Source of the DNA: JAFAGX01 sp963759875
GTDB taxonomy: Bacteria; Acidobacteriota; Terriglobia; Terriglobales; Acidobacteriaceae
Direction of reading: 5' to 3'
DNA: 64,000 nt
Assembly (NCBI GenBank): GCA_963759875.1
Contig: CAVXBB010000004.1
Coordinates: forward strand, 124,001 to 188,000
Shown: piece after piece, positions 55,010 through 63,757 of the stretch
Layout of the letters: every line of letters starts with the position of its first letter
Numbering within the stretch: position 1 is the stretch's first letter
The notes under the pieces: generated by a model
The model's database searches: none
The model's input: only the letters and a program-made list of their open reading frames with translations
Told to the model about the DNA's origin: nothing
Program-made: the position numbers and the translations under genes

Positions 55010-55666
55010 ATGGGAGGTTTGATTCCGTTAGGGGATGCATCGCGACGTCCGACCCGCATCCCGATCGTCACCATCCTCATCATCGTCGCGAACGCCTTCG
55101 TTTTTGTGCAGGAATTGATGGGCGGCGACGCCTTCGTGATGCAGTGGTCGGCGATCCCCGCCCAAATTGTTTCCGGCCATCACTGGATCACGATTCTGAC
55201 GGCGATGTTCATGCACGGCAGTTGGTCGCACATCATCGGCAACATGATCTTCTTGTGGGCGTTTGCTCCTGAAATCGAAGATGCGATGGGTCCGGGGCGG
55301 TATCTTGTTTTTTACATGGTGGGCGGGCTGGTTGCCATGCTGGCCCAGGTCGCCGCCTCACCACATTCCACGGTCCCAAATCTGGGCGCGAGCGGCGCGA
55401 TTGCCGCGGTGATGGGCGCTTTTCTGGTCACCTATCCTCGCGACCGGATTCGCGCAGTTCTATTTCTTTTTGTGTTTTTCCGGGTCACGTTCATCCCCGC
55501 GGCCCTCTTAATCGGCTTCTGGTTCCTGACCCAGTTGTTCAACGCCGGTTCGGTAGCACAAGTTCAAACAGGTGGGGTGGCGTACCTTGCGCACATCGGA
55601 GGCTTTATCTTCGGAGTGGTCGCGGCGCGTCTGTTCGAAGATCCGCGTAGAATTGAGAGTTCCTGA
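55010..55666 (+). CDS. Rhomboid family intramembrane serine protease
   Basis: 218 residues, CGGAGG before ATG 55010. Six membrane helices. Active-site serine S128 in NLGASGAIAAVMG and histidine H195 in AYLAHIGGFIFG form the rhomboid dyad; H74 and N78 in GSWSHIIGNMIFLW complete the oxyanion region. It cleaves membrane proteins within the bilayer; the substrate is unknown. A truncated copy of its 5' end lies at 53924. Confidence 0.94.
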   Translation: MGGLIPLGDASRRPTRIPIVTILIIVANAFVFVQELMGGDAFVMQWSAIPAQIVSGHHWITILTAMFMHGSWSHIIGNMIFLWAFAPEIEDAMGPGRYLVFYMVGGLVAMLAQVAASPHSTVPNLGASGAIAAVMGAFLVTYPRDRIRAVLFLFVFFRVTFIPAALLIGFWFLTQLFNAGSVAQVQTGGVAYLAHIGGFIFGVVAARLFEDPRRIESS

Positions 55667-55721
55667 AAGAGCTGCACCCCTGGAAAGGGGCGACTCTGGC
55701 GAGGCGGTCTTGGAGCTCGGA

Positions 55722-55940
55722 TTACCGCCTTGCGTCTCCCAGTTGCGTCCGATGTTTGTTGGCCTGAGATCTTGTCGTGGAGTGGATTGCCCACTCCCAT
55801 TCCGGGAGCCAGTCTCTGCGGCATCTGCCGCCGCACTGGAACTCCATCATGCTTCCGCCGCACTGCGGGCAGACGAGGTTGATGATCGAAGAGATTATGC
55901 TCGCGTTCAGTTCCCCGGGCAGCGTGTCGATGGTTCTCAC
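55722..55940 (-). CDS. Small zinc-ribbon-like protein
   Basis: 72 residues from GTG 55940, with AAGGAG upstream. CPQCGG and QCGGRC give up to four cysteine ligands for a zinc ribbon, followed by a basic, tryptophan-rich segment (RRDWLPEWEW). Family not recognised. It is convergent with the rhomboid gene. Confidence 0.5.
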   Translation of the reverse strand: MRTIDTLPGELNASIISSIINLVCPQCGGSMMEFQCGGRCRRDWLPEWEWAIHSTTRSQANKHRTQLGDARR

Positions 55941-56353
55941 GTTCGTTCTCCTTATTACTGCAAGAATTGTTGCCGCAAGCTTGGCTCCCGAGAGGATCCA
56001 GCTTGCAGTTATGCGAGGCGGAGCCGAGGACCGCGTACGACGATAACTTGCCACGTGTTGGTGCCGCTTTCCCAAGCGCTCCTGGCTGGTTGGCCGCGGA
56101 GTTCGTCTGGCCACCTTGACGGCTGCCGCCTCACTCGCGGTGTAAACTTGCAACCGCAATGCCAAACACATAACGTGAAACCGAACTGTTCAACCTTCGT
56201 TATCGAGGAATGCCTGAAGTGACTGCGCCGCGCGCGTGAGACGAGGAAAGCCTGGTGGCTACAGGACGGTGCGGACTCAGTTGGAACTGTGAATGCTTGG
56301 ACGAGGCGTCAGGGCAGTGCGAGCGTCTGGGCGCGGCTGAAAGGAGCAACACA
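55941..56353. other. Intergenic region
   Basis: No convincing gene; frames here are shadows. The leader of the secreted protein at 56354 should start in this stretch. No consensus promoter stands out. Confidence 0.35.
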
Positions 56354-56710
56354 ATGCAGAAAGTGCTGAGCGTGATCCTTATATGTCTGGCGACTCTTTT
56401 GGCGGAGGGTCAGTCCCCGTCCAAGTACCAGGTGGCCACTATTACTGAGGTCAAGCCTCACCAATCGGGTGGTGATGCCGCCTCCAACGATGCCACCAGC
56501 TACGACGTTTCCGTAAAGGTGGGCGACACCATTTACGTGGTACTATACACGCCACCGCTGGGCATGATCACGGTGCGGTCGGCGGCGGGACGCGAGCTTC
56601 TGGTGCTGGTCGGGAAGAAGACGATCACCTACAACGACATTATGGGCAATTCGATGGAAGTGCCGATCGCGAGCCGCAGACCAGCGAAGGACGCCAAGCA
56701 ACCCAAGTAA
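56354..56710 (+). CDS. Small secreted hypothetical protein
   Basis: 118 residues from ATG 56354, with AAGGAG upstream. Signal peptide 1-19 (VLSVILICLATLLAEGQ). The mature part is beta-rich (YQVATITEVKPHQ, YDVSVKVGDTIYVVLYTPPLG, ELLVLVGKKTITYNDIMG). Similar short secreted proteins occur in Acidobacteriota; no function known. Confidence 0.75.
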   Translation: MQKVLSVILICLATLLAEGQSPSKYQVATITEVKPHQSGGDAASNDATSYDVSVKVGDTIYVVLYTPPLGMITVRSAAGRELLVLVGKKTITYNDIMGNSMEVPIASRRPAKDAKQPK

Positions 56711-56967
56711 GCATCGTGGGTTCTGATCTGGGGCGAACCGGTTGGCGGTCGGGCTCGATTGTCACTTGCCAAGTTATTGCCGTGGTTCGGGTTGAGACGA
56801 CGATATGCTCCGCGTGAGAATCAGCGCCAAGTTGTTTGCGCTGAGCGCGCAGCGCCCCGCAGCTTAGCGTGGGTTGGTATGGAAGCTTGAATGCTTTTGA
56901 GATGGTACGGATTGGGTAAGCCTGATCGGCACGGGAAGCTCGGGATAGCCCGGGCTCGGAGAGAAAC

Positions 56968-57543
56968 ATGAATTGCAGAGTTATTGCGTCGGAACACACG
57001 AAAGATCCTTGCTTCCCGATTTATCGGGTTGCTCACCTGGTCCTGCTGCTCTGCTGCAGCACGGCCGCTCTTGCCCAGACTCCCAGCGCACCATCCAGTG
57101 CGACCTCAGTCTCTGACCTTCACGTCATCCATGTGTTGGGTCTCGCAGGAGTTTCGAACAGCGCGAAAGGGAAACTGACCATTGAAGGCAGTGCACTGCA
57201 GTTTAAGAAAAGCGATGGGGCCACCGGGCAGGTAGAAATAAGATCGATACAGGACGTCATTCTCGGCCAGCAAAGCAAGGAGGTCGGCGGCACACCGATG
57301 ACTTTGGGCAAGATGGCGACTCCGTACGGCGGAGGACGAGTGATCAGCCTCTTCGCGCACAAAAAGTACGACACAGTGACCCTGCAATATCAAGACCCGC
57401 AGGGTGGATTGCACGGAACCATCTTTCTGCTCGACAAAGGACAGGGGCAGACTCTTAAGAACGAGTTGGTGGCCAAGGGCGCACACGTCAGCCAGACTGA
57501 CGATCAATCCGCCAAGCAAGGCACTCCGGAGGTCAAACAATGA
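56968..57543 (+). CDS. Secreted hypothetical protein
   Basis: 191 residues, GGAGAG before ATG 56968. Signal peptide about 18-36 (VAHLVLLLCCSTAALAQ) after a polar leader. The mature part (GKLTIEGSALQFKKSDGATGQVEIRSIQDVILGQQ, ISLFAHKKYDTVTLQYQDPQGGLHGTIFLL) looks like a PH/GRAM-like beta fold. It overlaps the next gene by four bases (ATGA), so they are coupled. Confidence 0.78.
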   Translation: MNCRVIASEHTKDPCFPIYRVAHLVLLLCCSTAALAQTPSAPSSATSVSDLHVIHVLGLAGVSNSAKGKLTIEGSALQFKKSDGATGQVEIRSIQDVILGQQSKEVGGTPMTLGKMATPYGGGRVISLFAHKKYDTVTLQYQDPQGGLHGTIFLLDKGQGQTLKNELVAKGAHVSQTDDQSAKQGTPEVKQ

Positions 57544-58145
57544 AAGCAAATAAGAAATTCTCACTGGCAATCGTTGCGGCGACAGCAGTGTTTTTCCTGG
57601 GCCAGGCGCCTCAACTCCCGGCACAAACGTCGGCGGCGAAATCCGATGCCAGGCAATGGAGCGTGCAAGTGGACAAGGTTGACCCCGGTGACGTCAATAT
57701 CGAGTCCGCCTTCCAAATCGCCATTTACGAGAACCTGTTGGTCGAGTTAGGCAAGACGAAGCAATTCAAGCAGGTGTTTCGCGATGGGGATCGCGATGCC
57801 GGCGCGGCTCCCGATCTGCTGATTTTGAAAACTGCGGTGCAAAAGTACTCCGCTGGCAGCGAGACTCGGCGCGCGGTGACTACGGTGAGCGGAGCTACGA
57901 AGATAAACGTTCGCAGTCAGCTTTGCACACGAGACGGCCGGGTTGTCCTGGAACGCGTCGTCAACGGCAACGTCCGGTTTTTCGGAAGCAATCTGAGAGC
58001 GACTCACAACCTGGCGCGCAACGTGGCCAAGACCATCAAGGAATCATCCTTGCCGGATCCTTCGGCGCCGGCGCCAGCACAGACTAGCGGGTCGTCCGGA
58101 GTCGCCGTAGCCTCGGTCGCGGTGATGGAGAGCGCCGCGAACTAA
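57540..58145 (+). CDS. Secreted protein, DUF4410-like
   Basis: 201 residues. Signal peptide 1-29. The mature part (VDPGDVNIESAFQIAIYENLLVELGKTKQFKQVFRDGD, APDLLILKTAVQKYSAGSETRR, CTRDGRVVLERVVNGNVRFFGSN, LARNVAKTIKESSL) resembles DUF4410 and curli-assembly CsgG-neighbour proteins, in which one domain measures a lipoprotein-like alpha/beta fold. The family call is tentative. It is translationally coupled to the preceding gene. Confidence 0.7.
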   Translation: MKANKKFSLAIVAATAVFFLGQAPQLPAQTSAAKSDARQWSVQVDKVDPGDVNIESAFQIAIYENLLVELGKTKQFKQVFRDGDRDAGAAPDLLILKTAVQKYSAGSETRRAVTTVSGATKINVRSQLCTRDGRVVLERVVNGNVRFFGSNLRATHNLARNVAKTIKESSLPDPSAPAPAQTSGSSGVAVASVAVMESAAN

Positions 58146-58243
58146 CCTTGACGGTAGGCAGCAGAGGCCGGGCGGCTACGTCCGGCCGGATGCTCCGACC
58201 TTCCTTCGGCGACCTTCCCCCAGCTAAGCTCGGAGTTCGCAGA

Positions 58244-58374
58244 CTGCTGAAAAAGTCGTTCGTCCGCCAGCAGCGAACCTCAGCGGCTGGAAGCCGCTTG
58301 ATTCTGCGGCAGTTGTGGCACGAGTGGAACTCGTGCCCTTCCCAAGTCCGGCTCATCCTGGAGTTTTTCAGCAG
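58244..58374. repeat. Palindromic (MITE/REP-like) element
   Basis: 131 bases bounded by perfect 11-base inverted repeats (CTGCTGAAAAA / TTTTTCAGCAG). Inside are two more perfect hairpins, AGCGGCT-GGA-AGCCGCT and GGCACGAGT-GGA-ACTCGTGCC. There is no coding frame. It looks like a non-autonomous mobile element or a bacterial interspersed palindromic repeat. Confidence 0.6.
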
Positions 58375-58569
58375 ACTGTTTGGCCACGCGGGGCAGGTTT
58401 GCTCTGGTCCGCTTCCGGCCAGCAGCTCATGAACCGGTCCCAGTACCACGTCAAGTTGTTGTCAGAAGGCAGATATCTCAGATCCTCGATTCACAAACCC
58501 CGGCACAACAATCCTGTGGAAGTCTTGCACCCCTCCGAACATACGTAGCGGAGTTCATGTCTCCGGCTT

Positions 58570-58584
58570 TGGCACGCTGTTTGC
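58570..58584 (+). promoter_or_regulatory. Sigma-54 (-24/-12) promoter
   Basis: TTGGCACGCTGTTTGCGA matches TGGCACG-N4-TTGC completely, with spacing 12. The expected start near 58596 is about 15 bases before ATG 58611. Confidence 0.75.
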
Positions 58585-58610
58585 GAACAATTAAGGCGTA
58601 AGGGGGGAAC

Positions 58611-59432
58611 ATGGTAACTCCAAGAGTCACAGTCACACTTTTGCTGGTGGCCGCTACGATGGCCGCAATGGCGACGTTGGCGCCGGATGCGAATGCGCAG
58701 CTTACACAGGAGAGCGAAGTGGACCTTGCAGGTCCGCTCCAGCCTCTGCGGCCCGGCGTGACGGAAAGCCAGCTTTTCTCAGAATTGCTTACCCACAACC
58801 AGTTGCGGAGCGCGGCGCTAATCGAGTACACAGCCCTCAGAACCTATCAAGTGATCGATTTGAAGGGAAAAGTGCATGCGCAGGAAATCGGCCGCATGGA
58901 GTACCATGCCCCTGACAAGAAGACCTTTGTGGTTACCTCCGAAGGCGGGTCAGGGGTGATTCGTCATTTGGCGCTGAATCCGCTCATTGCGAGCGAGATC
59001 GAAGCGGCCAGCGGCAAAGAACATCGTGATAGTTCTCTGACTCCCGCAAACTACACGCTGGAGCCGATTGGTGAACAACAGGTGAGAGCTTACCACTGTT
59101 TCGTGGCGCAGGCGGTTCCCAAACGGCGAGACAAGTACCTGTTTGAAGGTAAGGTATGGATTGACGCCGACGACTACGCCGTTGTGAGGATCGAAGGCCA
59201 TCCCGCGAAGAAGCTATCTTTCTGGATCGAGCGAGCCGACTTCGTGCGGCAGTACCAGAAGATCGCTGGATTCTGGCTTCCACAAGAAGATGAGACCTTT
59301 GTCCAGGTCCGACTTTATGGCAAGAAGGTACTGACCATTGACCACCGCGATTACGTCGTGAATGGAGCCAGCAACAAAAGTGAGCAGGCAGCTGCCGAGA
59401 GGGCTCTGGCGCGAGTCGTTGGCGGCAGGTAG
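58611..59432 (+). CDS. Secreted LolA-like (outer-membrane lipoprotein-sorting-like) protein
   Basis: 273 residues, GGGGGG before ATG 58611. Signal peptide 1-29 (TMAAMATLAPDANAQ). The rest has the half-barrel layout of LolA-like proteins: ALIEYTALRTYQVIDLKGKVHAQEIGRMEYHAPDKKTFVV, YHCFVAQAVPKRRDKYLFEGKVWIDADDYAVVRIEGH and FWLPQEDETFVQVRLYGKKVLTIDHRDY. It probably binds a lipid or lipoprotein in the periplasm. A strong sigma-54 promoter drives it. Confidence 0.8.
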   Translation: MVTPRVTVTLLLVAATMAAMATLAPDANAQLTQESEVDLAGPLQPLRPGVTESQLFSELLTHNQLRSAALIEYTALRTYQVIDLKGKVHAQEIGRMEYHAPDKKTFVVTSEGGSGVIRHLALNPLIASEIEAASGKEHRDSSLTPANYTLEPIGEQQVRAYHCFVAQAVPKRRDKYLFEGKVWIDADDYAVVRIEGHPAKKLSFWIERADFVRQYQKIAGFWLPQEDETFVQVRLYGKKVLTIDHRDYVVNGASNKSEQAAAERALARVVGGR

Positions 59433-59481
59433 CATGGTTCGGTAAAGTTGTTGGCGCAAGCCGGTTCCGAAAAGGGAAGCC

Positions 59482-60417
59482 ATGCAGGAGTCGCATTTGC
59501 CGAAGGAAACGCCACAATCGTCATCCGCCGCCGGCGATCTGCTATCCCTTCGGAACATTCTCATGGCCACGGATTTTTCCGAATGTTCCGCGCGAGCTTT
59601 GCGCTACGCGCTGGGAATCGCTGGCCGCTACGAAGCGCGATTGCACCTGTTTCATTGCGTCGACCCCAGACCTTACAACATGGTAGGACCGGACGCCGTT
59701 CAGTCAGCCTGCGACGCTTCCTGGCGTGACATGCAAAGATTGGACACGGACCTCCGCAGCAGCGGCCTGGCGAAGAATATCGAAATCAAGCTTCGAGTCG
59801 AAGTGGGGGACCTGGCGGAGATTCTTCCAGGGCTTGTCAAGGAACTCGATCTTGGGCTGATTGTAGTGGGCACGCACGGGCGAACTGGCTGGAGAAAGAT
59901 GGTTCTCGGGTCGGTGACCGAGATCGTTGTGGACCAGGCGGATTGCCCGGTGCTTACGGTGGGGCCTTCCGACGATCGGACAAGGCTAGAGCAATTCGGG
60001 CCGGAACAGGTTTTATTTTCCAGCGCTCCCTCGGCTCATTCCGAACTGGCGCAAGAGTATGCCTTCTCTATAGCTCGCAAGTATGGGTCCCGCCTGACCG
60101 TTGCGGATGTGCTTGAAGACAAAGCGGGACGGGTTCGCGCGCAGGTTTCCCAGCTCGAATGGCGTGAACAAGAATCGTCGGAACCAGAGTCGAGCGATGC
60201 GATTCGCGAAGTCGAACCGGCCGGCGCTCCGCAATTGCCAGCCGAGTTCGGCACGCGCGCAGACCTTGTCTTGCGGGTCGCGGATCGCATAGCCGCGGAT
60301 TTGATCGTGCTCACAGTACCCGCTAGTCACGGGTTTGCCGATCGTTTCGTGCCCAGCATTGCTTATCAAGTGCTGTGCTTTTCCCAATGCCCAGTTCTCA
60401 CCGTGCGTGCCCGGTAG
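59482..60417 (+). CDS. Tandem universal stress protein (UspA type)
   Basis: 311 residues, AAGGGA before ATG 59482. Two Usp domains. The first (22-165) has ILMATDFSECSARALRYALGIA at its start and the ATP-binding G-x2-G-x9-G(S) motif in GTHGRTGWRKMVLGSVTE. The second (about 180-311) lacks this motif (TVPASHGFADRFVPSIAYQV), so it probably does not bind ATP. Usp proteins respond to starvation and oxidative stress. Confidence 0.92.
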   Translation: MQESHLPKETPQSSSAAGDLLSLRNILMATDFSECSARALRYALGIAGRYEARLHLFHCVDPRPYNMVGPDAVQSACDASWRDMQRLDTDLRSSGLAKNIEIKLRVEVGDLAEILPGLVKELDLGLIVVGTHGRTGWRKMVLGSVTEIVVDQADCPVLTVGPSDDRTRLEQFGPEQVLFSSAPSAHSELAQEYAFSIARKYGSRLTVADVLEDKAGRVRAQVSQLEWREQESSEPESSDAIREVEPAGAPQLPAEFGTRADLVLRVADRIAADLIVLTVPASHGFADRFVPSIAYQVLCFSQCPVLTVRAR

Positions 60418-60522
60418 TTCTCGCTTTGTCATTTGCCATGTTTTTGACACTTACGGCTGACCTCCGATCTATAAGTTACGCAGGCGCTGATATTTATCAG
60501 TCGCAGGGCGCGATCTGGCTTT

Positions 60523-60537
60523 TGGAATCCGGTTTGC
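60523..60537 (+). promoter_or_regulatory. Weak sigma-54-like site
   Basis: TGGAATCCGGTTTGCT: TTGCT is complete and spacing is 12, but the -24 part is TGGA. The expected start would lie only 10 bases before ATG 60559, so it is doubtful. Confidence 0.3.
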
Positions 60538-60558
60538 TTGAATGAGGCAAGAGACGGC

Positions 60559-61156
60559 ATGAGCGAAGCACTTCCAGTGATTTATCTGGCGCGGCACGGT
60601 GAAACGACTTGGAGTCTCCGGCCAGCATACCGGCCTTACCGACTTGCCCTTGACTCCAAACGGGGAACGCAACGCCGAGCGCCTTGGATTGCGCCTGCAG
60701 GGCCTGACCTTTGCCGAAGTGTTTACCAGCCCGTTGCAGCGCGCCGCCCAAACTTGCCAACTGGCTGGATTTGGAGGTGTGGCGGAAACCGATCCTGATC
60801 TGGTGGAGTGGGACTACGGTCAATATGAGGGACTGCGCTCGGACGAAATCGGCGCCAAGCATCCCGGCTGGCAGTTGTTCCGCGACGGCGCGCCGGGCGG
60901 CGAATCGCCGGCGCAGATAAGCGAGCGCGCGGACCGCGTGCTTGCACGTCTCCGCGCGGTAGGGGCGAACGTACTGCTCTTTTCCCACGGGCACTTCATT
61001 CGCGTTCTGACCGCCCGCTGGCTGGCGCTCGGGCTGGAATGCGCGGGCAAGTATTTCCTGCTGAGTCCGGCCAGCCTCAGCGCACTTAGTTACGAACATA
61101 ATGTTTCTCAGCCGGTGATCCGGCTTTGGAATGACGATCATCACGTGAATGCATAG
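60559..61156 (+). pseudogene. Histidine phosphatase (GpmB/CobC-like), single frameshift
   Basis: ATG 60559 opens MSEALPVIYLARHGETTWSL with the RHG catalytic motif. One base appears to be missing near 60615-60619; the downstream frame resumes with SGQHTGLTDLPLTPNGERNAERLGL and continues to the stop at 61156, including TSPLQRAAQT, the acid region EWDYGQYEGL and the second catalytic histidine in FSHGHFIRVL. It would be a phosphoglycerate-mutase-like phosphatase of about 198 residues. It is either inactivated or a sequencing error. Confidence 0.85.
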
Positions 61157-61228
61157 GGAGACGCGGCTAGCCGCGTCTCTGCGGGAATCAGACCGGATTT
61201 TAGACAAATCGATCATAAGGATACCCAA

Positions 61229-63757
61229 ATGAGCACAAAGAGTGTGCCCCGCCCGCCCTCCGGCAAAGTCGTTCCCATGGCCACCAACGCAGCCAGCGTT
61301 TCGCAGCTTCTCGAACAGTACGGGTGCGGCCCGATTCCGTTTGTCGGGACGGAAAACGCGTTCTACGAACGGCATCTGGTTTTTGACCGCGCCATTGACC
61401 CGAAGGTGGCGAGTGCGCGGGAGCGTTTTGAGGCTTGCTCCCGTTCCGTGCGCGACGTCCTGGCGCAACGGTGGGTGCAGACCAAGACAACGTACGAGAA
61501 GCAGGATGCCAAGCGTATTTACTACCTGTCTATGGAGTTTCTCATCGGGCGTTCGTTGGCCAACAATATTTCGAACCTCCTGCTCGATCCGATTGTGCAA
61601 CATGTGGTTCAAGGAGAAAATATTGACTGGCTTGAGTTGATCGAGCAGGAACCGGATGCGGGACTAGGCAACGGAGGCCTAGGGCGCCTGGCCGCGTGCT
61701 TCCTCGACTCGATGGCCACGATGCAGCTCCCGGCTACCGGTTATGGTCTGCGCTATGAGTTCGGCATGTTCAAACAATCGATCGTGGATGGCTGGCAAAA
61801 AGAGAGCGCCGACAATTGGTTGCGCGATGACGATCCGTGGGAGATCGCCCGTTCGCACGAGAAGGTGGAAGTGAAGCTGAACAGCTCTTTTGTGCTGCGA
61901 GGGGGCAACTTCAAGGTCATTCCCAATCAGCCGTCGGTCTTGATCGGCATACCTTATGATCGCCCGGTTGTGGGCTTCGGAGGGAAGACGATCAACACTC
62001 TACGTCTCTGGGCTGCGGCTACGTCGGAAGCCTTCGATTTTCAGGAATTCGGCACCGGCGATTTTGTCGGCGCGCTGGGTGAAAAACTCGAAGCGGAATC
62101 GCTTACCCGCGTGCTGTATCCGGACGATTCCACGACGGTGGGGCAAGGGCTGCGCTTTCTGCAGGAGTATTTTCTGGTTGCGTGTTCGCTGGCCGACCTG
62201 GTGCGCCGCTTTCAACGACACAACACGGACTGGGACAAGCTTCCGGAGAAGGTCGCGATCCAACTCAATGACACGCACCCTTCCATGTCGGTCGCCGAGT
62301 TAATGCGCATCTTGCTCGACGACGCGCACCTGGGATGGGACAAAGCCTGGGACCTTACGAAGAGGTCGCTCGGCTACACCAATCACACGCTTCTGCCCGA
62401 AGCGCTGGAGAAATGGCCGGTTGAGTGGTTCGAGGTGCTTCTTCCGCGGCATCTGGAGATCATTTACGAGATTAACCGGCGGTTCCTCAACGAAGTTCGG
62501 ATGCGCTTTCCGGGCGACGAGGGGCGCGTGGAGCGCGTGAGCCTGGTGGAAGAGGGCAATCAGCGCAAGATCCGCATGGCTAATCTCGCGATTGTTGGGT
62601 CGCACAGCACCAATGGAGTGGCCGCCGTGCACTCGAAGCTGTTGCGCACTACGACAGTGAAGGATCTCGCCGAAATATTTCCCGAACGCTTCAACAACAA
62701 AACGAACGGTGTCACGCCGCGGCGCTGGTTGCTGGGAGCGAATCCCGAGCTGGCTGGCGCTATCACAGAAGTCATTGGCGACCGTTGGATCACGGACCTG
62801 AGTCAGCTCAACGAACTCAAGCCATTCGCCGCGGACCCCAGGGCTCGCGAACTGTTTCTCAAGTCAAAGCGGGACGCCAAAGGGCGGTTTGCCGATTGGC
62901 TCAAATCTGCGTCGGGGCAGATCGTGGATCCGGACACGATCTTCGATTGCCAGATCAAGCGCATCCACGAATACAAACGGCAACTGCTGAACGCGCTGCG
63001 CATCGTGGTCATCTATAACCGGCTGCGGGAAAATCCCAAGCTTGAGATGACGCCACGCACATTTTTCTTCGCCGGCAAAGCGGCGCCAGCGTATCACCTG
63101 GCCAAGCTGATCATAAAGTTCATCAACAACCTGGCGGGCACCATTGACGTCGATCCTGTCGTGCGCGGCCGGCTCAAGGTTGTGTTTCTCCCCGAGTACA
63201 ATGTCTCCCTGGCGGAGCGGCTGATTCCGGCGAGCGATGTCTCGAACCAGATATCGACGGCCGGCTACGAAGCCAGCGGCACGAGCAATATGAAGTTCAT
63301 GATGAACGGCGCCCTCACGGTCGGAACGCGCGATGGCGCGACCATCGAAATGGCCGAGGAGGCGGGAGAGGAGAACATGTTCATGTTCGGCCTGACGGTG
63401 GAACAGGTCGAGAACAGCCGCTCCTGGTACAGCCCTTACTGGCATTATGAAAATGAGCCGGAGACGCGCGCTGCGCTGGACCTTATTTTCTCGGACTACT
63501 TCAGCCGCAACGAGCGTGGGGTATTCGAGCCCTTGCGCGAAACGCTCCTGTTGTTCGGCGATCACTACATGCACCTGGCGGATTTGACTTCTTACCTCCA
63601 GACGCAGGAACGGGTCGGCGCGTTATATGCCGATCCCGGCGCATGGGCACACAAAGCAATTCTGAACGTAGCGAGCTCAGGGAAGTTTTCGAGCGACCGC
63701 ACGATTTCGCAATATGCATCCGAGATTTGGAAGGTGGAACCATGCCCAGTACTTTAG
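61229..63757 (+). CDS. glgP: Second glycogen/starch phosphorylase
   Basis: 842 residues; AAGGA lies before ATG 61229 (ATG 61277 is a shorter option). It has the same signatures as the copy at 38671: YYLSMEFLIGRSLANN, EPDAGLGNGGLGRLAACF, LNDTHPSMSVAELMRIL, NNKTNGVTPRRWL, IKRIHEYKRQLLNAL and GTSNMKFMMNGALTVGTRDG with PLP lysine K689. Most aligned residues are identical between the two. Its last 16 bases overlap the start of phosphoglucomutase, so phosphorylase and mutase are translationally coupled: glucan to glucose-1-phosphate to glucose-6-phosphate. Confidence 0.97.
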   Translation: MSTKSVPRPPSGKVVPMATNAASVSQLLEQYGCGPIPFVGTENAFYERHLVFDRAIDPKVASARERFEACSRSVRDVLAQRWVQTKTTYEKQDAKRIYYLSMEFLIGRSLANNISNLLLDPIVQHVVQGENIDWLELIEQEPDAGLGNGGLGRLAACFLDSMATMQLPATGYGLRYEFGMFKQSIVDGWQKESADNWLRDDDPWEIARSHEKVEVKLNSSFVLRGGNFKVIPNQPSVLIGIPYDRPVVGFGGKTINTLRLWAAATSEAFDFQEFGTGDFVGALGEKLEAESLTRVLYPDDSTTVGQGLRFLQEYFLVACSLADLVRRFQRHNTDWDKLPEKVAIQLNDTHPSMSVAELMRILLDDAHLGWDKAWDLTKRSLGYTNHTLLPEALEKWPVEWFEVLLPRHLEIIYEINRRFLNEVRMRFPGDEGRVERVSLVEEGNQRKIRMANLAIVGSHSTNGVAAVHSKLLRTTTVKDLAEIFPERFNNKTNGVTPRRWLLGANPELAGAITEVIGDRWITDLSQLNELKPFAADPRARELFLKSKRDAKGRFADWLKSASGQIVDPDTIFDCQIKRIHEYKRQLLNALRIVVIYNRLRENPKLEMTPRTFFFAGKAAPAYHLAKLIIKFINNLAGTIDVDPVVRGRLKVVFLPEYNVSLAERLIPASDVSNQISTAGYEASGTSNMKFMMNGALTVGTRDGATIEMAEEAGEENMFMFGLTVEQVENSRSWYSPYWHYENEPETRAALDLIFSDYFSRNERGVFEPLRETLLLFGDHYMHLADLTSYLQTQERVGALYADPGAWAHKAILNVASSGKFSSDRTISQYASEIWKVEPCPVL

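Larger units (their letters stand above)
58146..58610. other. Intergenic region with palindromic element and sigma-54 promoter
   Basis: It contains the inverted-repeat element at 58244-58374 and the -24/-12 site at 58570-58584. No gene is seen. Confidence 0.5.
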
